Below, piece by piece: positions 43,205-51,607 of a stretch of DNA of 64,000 bases. Source of the stretch: Kitasatospora arboriphila (GTDB lineage: Bacteria; Actinomycetota; Actinomycetes; Mycobacteriales; Mycobacteriaceae). The first letter of the stretch is position 1, and each line of letters starts with the position of its first letter. Location: positions 248,001 to 312,000 of the forward strand of contig NZ_JNYV01000004.1 in NCBI RefSeq assembly GCF_000717275.1, given 5' to 3'. A program made the translations under genes and the position numbers. The notes under the pieces are model-generated. The model was not told the DNA's origin and did not search any database. It saw only the letters and a list, made by a program, of their open reading frames with translations.

Positions 43205-44092
43205 ATGACCGAATCGCCTGGGCCGCTGACCTCGCTCGCCATCGAGTACTCGAAAACCGACGCGGGGGTTCGTTCTTTTCGCCAGTACGTGGGGACCGGA
43301 TTGCTGGACCACCGGGGCGATGCCGGACTGACCTCGGTCGCCACACTCGCCGAGATCGTGGGTGGCTCCGAGTTCTATCATTCGCAGCCCCCGGGGTCGG
43401 CAACAGTACAGGCCAGGCTCGCGCTGTCGATGCCGGTACCCGTGACCGTCGGCACCTCCGTGCAGGGGTTCGGTCGAGTGGTCGGGATGACGGGCGGACA
43501 CGGGGTGACGTCGGCCGAACTGGTCGACGACGGTGGCCACGTGGTCTGTTTGGCGATCGGGCGAGGGATCGTCGTCAGCAGACCGACCGGCGAGGTACCC
43601 GAGGGAGAGGCCGGCCACGCCGCGGGGTCTGCCCGCCGTGTTCATGAGGCGCCCGCGCCCCCACCTCTAGACGACGCGCTCAGCGGTGTCGACATACTTC
43701 GTGGTCTGGCAGAGGGAAGCATCGGGCACGGACCCGTGCAGCGGATGTTCGGCATCCGGGTGGCCGCGGTGGGCGACAAGAACATCACCGTCGCCGTCAC
43801 GCCCACACCCGGGATGGCCAATCGGATGGGCACCATGCACGGCGGCGTAGTGGTGGCCGCGATGACGGAGGCGTGCTCGCTCGGCGCCGAGTTGCCGGCC
43901 GCCGCGGGAGTTCGTTTCCGGATCGTCGACATCACACTCAGCTACTTCCGATCGCCCGCGATAGAAGCGGGTGAGCTGGTCATCTCGGTCCAGCTGATCA
44001 AGGCAGGTCGCCGAATCGTCTCTCTGCTGGCCACCATGGTGGGCGCCGACGGAACTGTCCTCGCCGAGGCCACGGCCGACGCGGCCGCCTGA
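43205..44092 (+). CDS. PaaI-family thioesterase, double hotdog
   Basis: The 295-aa protein appears to contain two hotdog domains. The N-terminal one (about 20-125) is less conserved. The C-terminal one (about 160-295) has PGMANRMGTMHGGVVVAAMTEA with the HGG motif typical of PaaI thioesterases. It would hydrolyse acyl-CoA thioesters. The start is ATG 43205 because a GTG two codons earlier lacks a better ribosome site. Its TGA stop is the first codon base set of a 21-bp repeat array at 44091. Confidence 0.8.
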   Translation: MTESPGPLTSLAIEYSKTDAGVRSFRQYVGTGLLDHRGDAGLTSVATLAEIVGGSEFYHSQPPGSATVQARLALSMPVPVTVGTSVQGFGRVVGMTGGHGVTSAELVDDGGHVVCLAIGRGIVVSRPTGEVPEGEAGHAAGSARRVHEAPAPPPLDDALSGVDILRGLAEGSIGHGPVQRMFGIRVAAVGDKNITVAVTPTPGMANRMGTMHGGVVVAAMTEACSLGAELPAAAGVRFRIVDITLSYFRSPAIEAGELVISVQLIKAGRRIVSLLATMVGADGTVLAEATADAAA

Positions 44093-44186
44093 ACGAGCCG
44101 AAACTTCCGTCGAGCGGGCCGAAACTTCCGTCGAGCGGGCCGTAACCTCCGTCGAGCGGGCCGAAACTTCCGTCGAGCGGGCCGAT
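44091..44186 (+). repeat. 21-bp repeat array, locus 3 left arm (four units plus a partial)
   Basis: Units begin inside the thioesterase stop codon: the GA of TGA is the GA of the first unit. They read ERAETSV, ERAETSV, ERAVTSV, ERAETSV, then a partial unit, with core GAGCGGGCCGAAAC. The second unit (44112-44132) is complementary at 20 of 21 positions to 44291-44311 of the right arm. Confidence 0.93.
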
Positions 44187-44206
44187 CGGCGCCTGGCCGC
44201 TCGCCC

Positions 44207-44332
44207 GGCGCGGGTTTCAGCCCGGTCGAGAGCCTCTACGGCCCGCTCGATTGGGATTTCGACCCGCTCGATGGCCACGAGAGCCCGCTCGACGGGAGTT
44301 TCGGCCCGCTCGGCGGGCACGATAGTCCGCTC
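44207..44332 (-). repeat. 21-bp repeat array, locus 3 right arm (six units, inverted)
   Basis: Six 21-bp units run on the minus strand, coding ERTIVPA, ERAETPV, ERALVAI, ERVEIPI, ERAVEAL and DRAETRA in the shared frame. A 20-bp spacer (44187-44206) separates them from the left arm. The arms can form a hairpin of roughly 100 bp. This arm ends 58 bp before the GTG of the next gene and does not touch a stop codon, unlike the other four arrays. Confidence 0.92.
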
Positions 44333-44342
44333 GGGGCTAAAA

Positions 44343-44358
44343 CAAGCAGCAGTGCTTG
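44343..44358. promoter_or_regulatory. Palindrome CAAGCA-GCAG-TGCTTG upstream of the atu-like operon
   Basis: A perfect 6-bp-arm inverted repeat lies 33 bp before the GTG at 44391, just downstream of the repeat array. It is well placed for an operator of the TetR regulator at the end of the operon (53541). Its half sites contain CAAG and CTTG as in KstR2 boxes, but the 8-base central spacing is wrong for KstR2. Confidence 0.5.
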
Positions 44359-44390
44359 CTTTAGCTCCCGGGTCGTGTGATGCTGGCCCG

Positions 44391-45164
44391 GTGAGCATCG
44401 TGGCCGAGTTGGTGGCAGACCTGTCCGCCGAGATCGACGTCGTCGACAGCATGGTTGCAGATCTACCCGAATCCGGTTGGTTCGCAAGCACTCCCGCTGT
44501 CGGGTGGAGGGTCATCGACCAGGTGGCGCACCTGTCGTGGACCGACGAGCAGGCGCGCGTCGCGGCCGTCGACCCCACAGCGTTCGACGACATTCTCAAG
44601 ACGGCATGGGAGAACCCCGCCACGTTCGTCGATGACGGGGCTCGTGAAGAGACGGCGAAGCCGCCCGCGCAACTCCTTGCCGAATGGCGTACGCGCCGAC
44701 GTGCTCTGATGGACGCGCTCTTGTCCCACCCGGTCGGCGAGAAGCTGCCGTGGTTCGGGCCGCCCATGTCGGCTGCATCGATGGCCACGGCCCGGCTCAT
44801 GGAAGTGTGGGCTCACGGCCTCGACATCGCCGATGCGCTGGGTATCTCCAACGAACCGACCGCTCGACTGAAGTCGATTGCACACCTGGGGGTCAGAACC
44901 CGTGATTTTGCGTATCAGGTGAACCAGATCATTCCTCCCGCCGAGGAATTCCGGTATGAGCTGACGGCTCCCGACGGTTCGGAGTGGACGTGGGGGCCAG
45001 AGGGGGCTGCGCAAAAGGTGTCCGGTTCGGCTCTCGACTTCTGCCTCTTGGTGACCCAACGCCGAAACCCGGCGGATGTCGACATCCGCACCGAGGGTGA
45101 TGATGCGGCCCGGTGGGTGACCATCGCACAGTGCTTCGCGGGTCCTCCGGGAGGCGGTCGATGA
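44391..45164 (+). CDS. TIGR03084 family protein (maleylpyruvate-isomerase/DinB-like, metal-binding)
   Basis: The 257-aa protein begins MSIVAELVADLSAEIDVVDS and has WRVIDQVAHLSWTDEQARVA and MEVWAHGLDIADALG. These two His-containing helices form the DinB/maleylpyruvate isomerase N-terminal metal site. TIGR03084 members are typical of atu/liu-like actinobacterial clusters, with unknown reaction. The GTG was chosen because no conserved sequence exists upstream, only repeat DNA. It leads an operon whose next start overlaps its stop (ATGA). Confidence 0.82.
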   Translation: MSIVAELVADLSAEIDVVDSMVADLPESGWFASTPAVGWRVIDQVAHLSWTDEQARVAAVDPTAFDDILKTAWENPATFVDDGAREETAKPPAQLLAEWRTRRRALMDALLSHPVGEKLPWFGPPMSAASMATARLMEVWAHGLDIADALGISNEPTARLKSIAHLGVRTRDFAYQVNQIIPPAEEFRYELTAPDGSEWTWGPEGAAQKVSGSALDFCLLVTQRRNPADVDIRTEGDDAARWVTIAQCFAGPPGGGR

Positions 45165-46876
45165 GCCCGGTACGCATCGGCAACGCGTCGGGTTTCTACG
45201 GTGACCGCTTCGCCGCGATGCAGGAGATGCTGACCGGCGGTGAACTCGACTACCTGACCGGCGACTACCTTGCCGAGCTGACCATGCTCATCCTCGGACG
45301 TGACCGACTCAAGGACTCCACGCTCGGTTACGCGAAAACGTTTCTGCGGCAGATGGAGACAAATCTCGGCACGGTGATGGATCGCGGTGTCAAGATCGTC
45401 AGCAACGCGGGCGGTGTGAACCCGGCAGGCCTGGCCGAGGCGTTGACCCGGCTGGCCGGCGAACTCGGCCTCTCACCGTCTATCGCCTACGTCGACGGCG
45501 ACGACCTCACCGCGAGTGCCGCCGATCTCGGGCTGGGCACCCCACTGACAGCAAACGCGTACCTCGGTGGCTTCGGCATCGCCGCCGCCCTGCAGGCCGG
45601 CGCCGACATCGTGGTGACCGGTCGCGTCACCGACGCGTCACTGGCCGTGGGTCCTGCCATCGCCCACTTCGGTTGGGAGCCCGACCATCTCGATCAGATC
45701 GCTGGTGCCATGGTCGCCGGCCACATCATCGAGTGCGGCACCCAGGCAACCGGCGGCAACTATGCGTTCTTCACCGAGATCGCAGACCTGCGTCACCCGG
45801 GATTCCCGATCGCCGAGGTCGAGGCCGACGGGTCGTCGGTGATCACCAAACATGCCGGAACGGGCGGAGCGGTCACGGTGGGAACCGTCACGGCTCAGTT
45901 GCTGTACGAGGTAGGCGGCCCGCGCTACTTCGGGCCTGATGCAACCACCCGCCTCGACACGATCGAGCTCGAGGATCTCGGCGACGACCGCGTGCGGGTG
46001 ACCGGTGTGCGAGGTGAGGCGCCACCGGACACCCTGAAGGTGTCGCTGAACCACCTGGCCGGATTCCGCAACGAGATCACCATGATCCTGACGGGTCTGG
46101 ACATCGAGGCGAAGGCAGAACTGGTGCGGACGCAGTTCGAGTCCGAGCTCCACCACGCACCGGCCGACCTCACCTGGACCCTCACCCGCCTCGATCAAAC
46201 CGACGCACCGACGCAACAACAGGCGAGTGCAGTGCTCCAGTGCGTCGCCAAGGACACTGACCCGAAGGTCGTCGGGCGCCAATTCTCCTCGGCTGCGGTC
46301 GAATTGGCGCTGGCCAGTTACCCGGGCTTCACGATGACCGCCCCGCCGGGGGCAGGCTCGCCATTTGCGGTGTTCGAGCCCGGATATGTACCGGCACACC
46401 GCGTTCCTCACCGTGTGCATCTCGCGGACGGATCGACGCTCGACATCGATACCAGCCCGGTGGCGACGTCGGCTCCGGCTGCCGACAAATTCTCGCCGGA
46501 GCCGGACGAGCTGGCCGATCCCGCCCGCTGGGGCCTCACCCGGCGGGCGCCGCTGGGCGACATCGCCGGCGCGCGCAGTGGAGACAAGGGCGGAAGCGCC
46601 AATGTCGGTGTGTGGGTGCGCAACCCAGATCACTTCGCTTGGCTGGTGGCAACCCTCACGACCGATCGGTTCACAGCCTTGATCCCCGAAGCCGCCGAAC
46701 TGACGGTCCATCGCCACGTCTTCCCGAACCTGCTGGCGATCAACTTCGTGATCGAGGGCATCCTCGGTCGCGGTGTTGCGGACAACGTCCGGTTCGACCC
46801 TCAGGCCAAAGGCCTGGGGGAATGGCTGAGATCACGACACATCGACATCCCCATCGAATTCGGAGAACTGACGTGA
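45161..46876 (+). CDS. AtuA family protein (DUF1446, acyclic terpene utilisation)
   Basis: The 571-aa protein has RIGNASGFYGDR at the N-terminus, SNAGGVNPAGLAEAL, GGFGIAAALQAGADIVVTGRVTDASL, and the C-terminal ARSGDKGGSANVGVWVRN typical of the AtuA/DUF1446 family. AtuA is required for citronellol/geraniol use in Pseudomonas, but its reaction is not established. The two parts (DUF1446 plus the AtuA ferredoxin-like tail) are joined, as usual in actinobacteria. It overlaps both neighbours by four bases. Confidence 0.9.
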   Translation: MSPVRIGNASGFYGDRFAAMQEMLTGGELDYLTGDYLAELTMLILGRDRLKDSTLGYAKTFLRQMETNLGTVMDRGVKIVSNAGGVNPAGLAEALTRLAGELGLSPSIAYVDGDDLTASAADLGLGTPLTANAYLGGFGIAAALQAGADIVVTGRVTDASLAVGPAIAHFGWEPDHLDQIAGAMVAGHIIECGTQATGGNYAFFTEIADLRHPGFPIAEVEADGSSVITKHAGTGGAVTVGTVTAQLLYEVGGPRYFGPDATTRLDTIELEDLGDDRVRVTGVRGEAPPDTLKVSLNHLAGFRNEITMILTGLDIEAKAELVRTQFESELHHAPADLTWTLTRLDQTDAPTQQQASAVLQCVAKDTDPKVVGRQFSSAAVELALASYPGFTMTAPPGAGSPFAVFEPGYVPAHRVPHRVHLADGSTLDIDTSPVATSAPAADKFSPEPDELADPARWGLTRRAPLGDIAGARSGDKGGSANVGVWVRNPDHFAWLVATLTTDRFTALIPEAAELTVHRHVFPNLLAINFVIEGILGRGVADNVRFDPQAKGLGEWLRSRHIDIPIEFGELT

Positions 46877-48036
46877 GAACACTCGAGACCCCGGCGTGGA
46901 GAACTGACGAGCGGGCGCAATTGCGCAGTACCGTCAGGGCTTTCGCGCAGCGACACATCTTGCCGCACCAGGACGAGTGGGAGCGCCTCGGCGAGCTGCC
47001 GCTCGACCTGCACAAGCAGGCCGCGGAGGTGGGACTCCTCGGATTGGGCTTTCCCGAAGAAGTCGGCGGCTCGGGTGGAGACCTGATCGACGCCACGATT
47101 TTGGGCGAGGAGCTGCACTACGCAGGGGTGTCCGGTGGGGTGTTTTCGTCGCTGCTCACCTGCGGGATCGCGCTACCGCATCTGATCGCGGCGGGAGATG
47201 CCGAGCAGATCGAGAAGTGGGTCCGGCCCACCTTGGCCGGAGAGAAGATCGGCAGTCTCGCCATCACCGAACCCGGAGGTGGCAGCGATGTCGGCCACCT
47301 GACCACCGCTGCGGTTCGCGACGGTGATCACTACATCGTCAACGGCGCCAAGACCTACATCACCTCAGGTGTACGTGCGGACTTCGTCGTCACTGCGGTA
47401 CGCACCGGCGGGCCGGGCGCAGGTGGCGTCTCCCTGCTGGTGGTCGAGCGCGGCACCCCCGGCTTCAGGGTCACCCGCAAGCTCGACAAGATGGGTTGGC
47501 GCGCATCGGATACCGCTGAGCTGTCGTACGTGGACGTCCGCGTACCCGTCACCAACCTCGTCGGTGCGGAGAACTCCGGGTTCGTGCAGATCGCTCAAGC
47601 CTTTGTCACCGAGCGGGTCGGCCTGGCCGTTCAGGCCTACGCCAGCGCCCAACGGTGTCTCGACCTCACCCTGGAGTGGATCCGTGAGCGGCACACGTTC
47701 GGCAAACCGCTGATCGCCCGGCAGTCGGTGCAGGAAACGGTCACCGAGATGGCCCGCAAGATCGACGTGGTCCGCACCTACACCCATGCCATCGTGGACG
47801 CCGCGGCCGCCGGCGAGACCGACCTGATCGCCGAGGTCTGTTTCGCGAAGAACAGCGCGGTCGAGGCCGGGGAGTGGGTGGCCGACAAGGCAGTGCAGCT
47901 GTTCGGTGGGGCGGGGTACATGACCGGCACCGAGGTCGAACGCCAGTATCGCGACATGCGAATCATCGGCATCGGTGGCGGAACCACAGAAATCCTCACC
48001 GGCCTGGCCGGAAAACGATTGGGGTACCACCCGTGA
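46873..48036 (+). CDS. Acyl-CoA dehydrogenase
   Basis: The 387-aa flavoenzyme has ITEPGGGSDVGHL (FAD binding), AKTYITSGVRADF, the DKMGWRASDTAEL region and GGAGYMTGTEVERQYRD near the C-terminus. It would introduce a 2,3-double bond in an acyl-CoA, probably branched, given the carboxylase that follows. The GTG start shares GTGA with the AtuA stop. It belongs to the long-chain/branched ACAD group (FadE-like), and assignment to citronellyl-CoA or isovaleryl-CoA is not possible from sequence alone. Confidence 0.88.
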   Translation: MRTLETPAWRTDERAQLRSTVRAFAQRHILPHQDEWERLGELPLDLHKQAAEVGLLGLGFPEEVGGSGGDLIDATILGEELHYAGVSGGVFSSLLTCGIALPHLIAAGDAEQIEKWVRPTLAGEKIGSLAITEPGGGSDVGHLTTAAVRDGDHYIVNGAKTYITSGVRADFVVTAVRTGGPGAGGVSLLVVERGTPGFRVTRKLDKMGWRASDTAELSYVDVRVPVTNLVGAENSGFVQIAQAFVTERVGLAVQAYASAQRCLDLTLEWIRERHTFGKPLIARQSVQETVTEMARKIDVVRTYTHAIVDAAAAGETDLIAEVCFAKNSAVEAGEWVADKAVQLFGGAGYMTGTEVERQYRDMRIIGIGGGTTEILTGLAGKRLGYHP

Positions 48037-49604
48037 GCGCGCCCGAGATCGACGACGCCACCACTTCGATGCTCGGCAAGATCGCCGAGATCGAGGAACT
48101 GTTCGCTCAGGCTGCGGCCGGTGGCGGTGAGAAGAAGGTGGCCCGCCACCGCGAACGCGGCAAGCTGCTTGCCCGCGAACGCATCGAATTGCTGGTGGAT
48201 GAGGACAGTCCGTTCCTGGAACTGTCGCCCATCGCCGCGTACGGATCCGACTTCCCTGTGGGGGCCTCGATCGTCACCGGCATCGGTGTGATCGAAGGGG
48301 TCGAATGTGTCCTCGTGGCCAACGACCCGACCGTGCGTGGCGGCACCTCAAATCCCTGGACACTCCGTAAGGGCCTGCGCGCCAATCAGATCGCGCTCGA
48401 GAACCGTCTCCCACTGATCAACCTCGTGGAATCCGGGGGAGCGGATCTGCCCACGCAGAAAGAGGTGTTCATCCCCGGAGGGGCGATGTTCCGGGACCTC
48501 ACCAGGCTGTCTGCGGCCGGAATACCCACGCTGTCACTGGTCTTCGGCAACTCGACCGCCGGTGGCGCCTACCTGCCGGGCATGTCCGACCACACCGTGA
48601 TGATCGAAGGCCAGTCCAAGGTGTTCCTCGGCGGACCGCCGCTGGTGAAGATGGCCACCGGTGAGGTCAGCGACGACGAGTCCCTCGGTGGTGCTCAGAT
48701 GCACGCGCGTACGTCCGGGCTCGCCGACTACTACGCCACCGACGAAGGCGACGCCATCCGGATCGGTCGCCGGATCGTGGCCCGGCTCAACTGGCGTAAG
48801 CGTGGTCCGGGGCCGGTGGCTCCGAGCATCGAACCGCGCCATCCCGAATCGGATCTGCTCGGGATCGTGCCGGGAGACCTGAGGATCCCGTTCGATCCTC
48901 GCGACGTCATCACCCGCATCGTCGACGACAGCGTGTTCGACGAGTTCAAACCCGAGTACGGATCGTCGCTGTGCACGGGATGGGCGCGCATCCACGGCTA
49001 CCCGATCGGGATCCTGGCGAATGCTCAGGGCGTGCTGTTCAGCGCCGAGGCGCAGAAGGCAACCCAGTTCATCCAGCTCGCGAACCGCTCGGACACCCCT
49101 TTACTGTTCTTGCACAACACCACCGGGTACATGGTGGGGCAAGAATACGAGCGGGGCGGCATCATCAAGCACGGTTCGATGATGATCAATGCCGTATCGA
49201 ACTCCACCGTCCCGCACATCTCGCTGCTTATCGGCGCGAGCTACGGAGCGGGCCACTACGGCATGTGCGGGCGGGCGTACAACCCCCGCTTCCTGTTCAG
49301 TTGGCCGAGTGCGAAATCCGCGGTGATGGGGGCGGCCCAACTGGCCGGAGTGATCTCGATGGTGTCGCGCGCGGCGACCGAGGCCCGAGGGGGAACGGTC
49401 GACGAAGAAGCCGACGCCGGGATGCGGGCGATGATCGAAGCCCAGATCGAGAAGGAGTCGATGCCGGCGTTCCTCTCGGGAATGTTGTATGACGACGGCA
49501 TCATCGACCCCCGGGACAGCCGTACGGTTCTCGGGCTCTGCCTCTCGGCGATCGACAACGGGCCGGTGCAAGGCACCAGCAACTTCGGCGTCTTCCGGAT
49601 GTGA
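48033..49604 (+). CDS. Acyl-CoA carboxylase carboxyltransferase (beta) subunit
   Basis: The 523-aa protein has two crotonase-fold halves: the N-terminal one with LINLVESGGADLPTQ and STAGGAYLPGMSDHTVM, the C-terminal one with LLFLHNTTGYMVGQEYERGGI and GASYGAGHYGMCGRAYNPRFLFSWPSAK read in two parts. The pattern resembles methylcrotonyl-CoA (LiuB) or geranyl-CoA (AtuC) carboxylase beta subunits rather than propionyl-CoA carboxylase. The GTG start overlaps the ACAD stop. With the alpha subunit downstream it carboxylates a beta-methyl-enoyl-CoA. Confidence 0.9.
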   Translation: MSAPEIDDATTSMLGKIAEIEELFAQAAAGGGEKKVARHRERGKLLARERIELLVDEDSPFLELSPIAAYGSDFPVGASIVTGIGVIEGVECVLVANDPTVRGGTSNPWTLRKGLRANQIALENRLPLINLVESGGADLPTQKEVFIPGGAMFRDLTRLSAAGIPTLSLVFGNSTAGGAYLPGMSDHTVMIEGQSKVFLGGPPLVKMATGEVSDDESLGGAQMHARTSGLADYYATDEGDAIRIGRRIVARLNWRKRGPGPVAPSIEPRHPESDLLGIVPGDLRIPFDPRDVITRIVDDSVFDEFKPEYGSSLCTGWARIHGYPIGILANAQGVLFSAEAQKATQFIQLANRSDTPLLFLHNTTGYMVGQEYERGGIIKHGSMMINAVSNSTVPHISLLIGASYGAGHYGMCGRAYNPRFLFSWPSAKSAVMGAAQLAGVISMVSRAATEARGGTVDEEADAGMRAMIEAQIEKESMPAFLSGMLYDDGIIDPRDSRTVLGLCLSAIDNGPVQGTSNFGVFRM

Positions 49605-51607
49605 TGGGAAACATGCAAACAGTACTGGTGGCCAACCGCGGCGAGATCGCGCGCCGGGTCTTCGCCACATGCCGCCGTCTCGGATTCGGCACCGTCGCGG
49701 TGTACTCGGACCCCGACGCCAATGCTCCTCACGTCCGTGAGGCAGATGTGGCAGTCCGGTTGCCGGGCAACACCTCTGCCGATACCTATCTCAAGATCGA
49801 TGCGGTGATCGCCGCCGCGCGTGCCGCCGGTGCCGATGCGGTGCACCCGGGCTACGGCTTCCTGTCCGAGAACGCCGCCTTCGCCCGAGCGGTGATCGAG
49901 GCCGGGCTCACCTGGATCGGCCCCGATCCATCGGCGATCGATGCCATGGGTTCGAAGGTGAACGCCAAGGCGATCATGGCCGACGCGGGTGTACCGGTGT
50001 TGAGCAACCTGGATCCGGATGCCATTGCCGCCGAGGATCTTCCGGTCCTGATCAAGGCATCGGCCGGCGGTGGTGGCCGGGGTATGCGCATTGTTCGCGA
50101 CCTCGCCGACCTGGCCGCAGAGGTGGCAGCTGCAGCTCGTGAAGCGCAATCGGCGTTCGGTGACGCGACGGTGTTCTGCGAGCCGTACATCGAGCGCGGC
50201 CACCACATCGAGGTGCAGGTGCTGGGCGACGCAGCAGGAAACGTGTGGGCGGTGGGCGAGCGTGAGTGCTCGATACAGCGGCGCCATCAGAAGATCATCG
50301 AGGAGGCGCCGTCACCGCTCGTGGAGCGAATCGGCGCCGCATTGCGCCGCGAACTTTTCGATGCCGCGGTGGCCGCTGCATCGGCCATCGGTTACACCGG
50401 AGCCGGGACCGTCGAGTTCCTCGCCGACGACAACGGACGGTTCTTCTTCCTGGAGATGAACACCCGGCTGCAGGTCGAACACCCCGTCACAGAGGAGACC
50501 AGTGGGCTCGACCTGGTCGCGTGGCAACTGCACATCGCCGAGGGCGCACATCTGCCACCCGAAGCTCCGAAGCCGCAGGGTCACTCGATCGAGGTTCGCC
50601 TGTACGCCGAGGATCCCGGCGCCGACTGGCAACCCCAGTCCGGCAGGGTCGATCACGTCCACATCGCGGCCGATGCGGCCTTCCGCCGCCTGGGTGGCCC
50701 CGGCGTGCGAGTGGACTCGGGCATCGAGGACGGGAGCGAGATCTCGGTCTTCTACGACCCGATGCTCGCGAAGGTGATCAGCTGGGCACCGGACCGACGC
50801 ACCGCGATCAACATCCTGGCAGGGGCGCTGGAGTCAGCGGAACTCCACGGCCCACGCACCAACCGCGACATGCTGGTGACGATGCTGCGCCGCAACGAGT
50901 TCCGTGATGGCGACACCACCACCAAGTTCATCGACGAGATCGGTCTCGACGTCCTGTCGGCCCCTCTGGCCGGTGAGGAGCGACGACGCCAGGCCATCAT
51001 CGCCGCCGCACTCGCCGACGCCGCCGACAACCGGAGCCGTGCGGGCGTGGATGGGGGACTGCCGTCGGGCTGGCGCAACCTGCCGTCGGCCACCCAGACG
51101 AAGAACTACACGTTCGGTGAGAACACCGACGAGACGACGGTGCGATATCGGGTGACACGTGACGGTGTGGTGCTGCCGGATGACCCAGCGGTGACTGTGA
51201 AGACGATGCGCAGCAACGCAGTGACCCTCACCGTTGCCGGCGTGGACCGCACCTTCCGGGTACGTCGACGCGACGACGCGCGCTGGGTCGATTTCGCAGG
51301 TGGGTCGGTGACGCTGACCAGGGCACCGCGATTCGTCGATCCCGCCGAGATGAGTGTCCCCGGATCATTGCTCGCCCCGATGCCGGGGTCGATCATCAGG
51401 ATCGCCGTCGTGGAAGGTCAGACCGTCACGAAGGGCGAGCCGCTGCTGTGGCTCGAGGCGATGAAGATGGAGCACACCATCTCGGCCTCCGCAGACGGAA
51501 TCGTGGAGAAGCTGCCCATCGGGGCAGGACAACAGGTGGCCGTGGGCGAAGTGCTCGCCGTCATCTCAGAACATCGGCCGAATGAGATCGAGGGAGAGTC
51601 AGCATGA
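49604..51607 (+). CDS. Acyl-CoA carboxylase alpha subunit (biotin carboxylase plus BCCP)
   Basis: The 667-aa protein has the BC N-domain VLVANRGEIARRVF, ATP-grasp SAGGGGRGM near 155, the catalytic block FFLEMNTRLQVEHPVTE, and a C-terminal biotinyl domain with EAMKMEH, the biotinylated Lys near 621. It charges biotin with CO2 for the partner beta subunit. The start ATG 49604 shares one base with the AccD stop (TGATG), and an ATG three codons later is possible. Between 470 and 590 lies the BT linker domain typical of MCC and GCC. Confidence 0.92.
   Translation: MGNMQTVLVANRGEIARRVFATCRRLGFGTVAVYSDPDANAPHVREADVAVRLPGNTSADTYLKIDAVIAAARAAGADAVHPGYGFLSENAAFARAVIEAGLTWIGPDPSAIDAMGSKVNAKAIMADAGVPVLSNLDPDAIAAEDLPVLIKASAGGGGRGMRIVRDLADLAAEVAAAAREAQSAFGDATVFCEPYIERGHHIEVQVLGDAAGNVWAVGERECSIQRRHQKIIEEAPSPLVERIGAALRRELFDAAVAAASAIGYTGAGTVEFLADDNGRFFFLEMNTRLQVEHPVTEETSGLDLVAWQLHIAEGAHLPPEAPKPQGHSIEVRLYAEDPGADWQPQSGRVDHVHIAADAAFRRLGGPGVRVDSGIEDGSEISVFYDPMLAKVISWAPDRRTAINILAGALESAELHGPRTNRDMLVTMLRRNEFRDGDTTTKFIDEIGLDVLSAPLAGEERRRQAIIAAALADAADNRSRAGVDGGLPSGWRNLPSATQTKNYTFGENTDETTVRYRVTRDGVVLPDDPAVTVKTMRSNAVTLTVAGVDRTFRVRRRDDARWVDFAGGSVTLTRAPRFVDPAEMSVPGSLLAPMPGSIIRIAVVEGQTVTKGEPLLWLEAMKMEHTISASADGIVEKLPIGAGQQVAVGEVLAVISEHRPNEIEGESA

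Noticed and set aside
44091..44332. CRISPR-like array
   Set aside because: Units are contiguous 21-mers without spacers and no cas genes are present.
44343..44358. KstR2 operator
   Set aside because: Half sites CAAG/CTTG are present but the spacing does not fit the KstR2 consensus.
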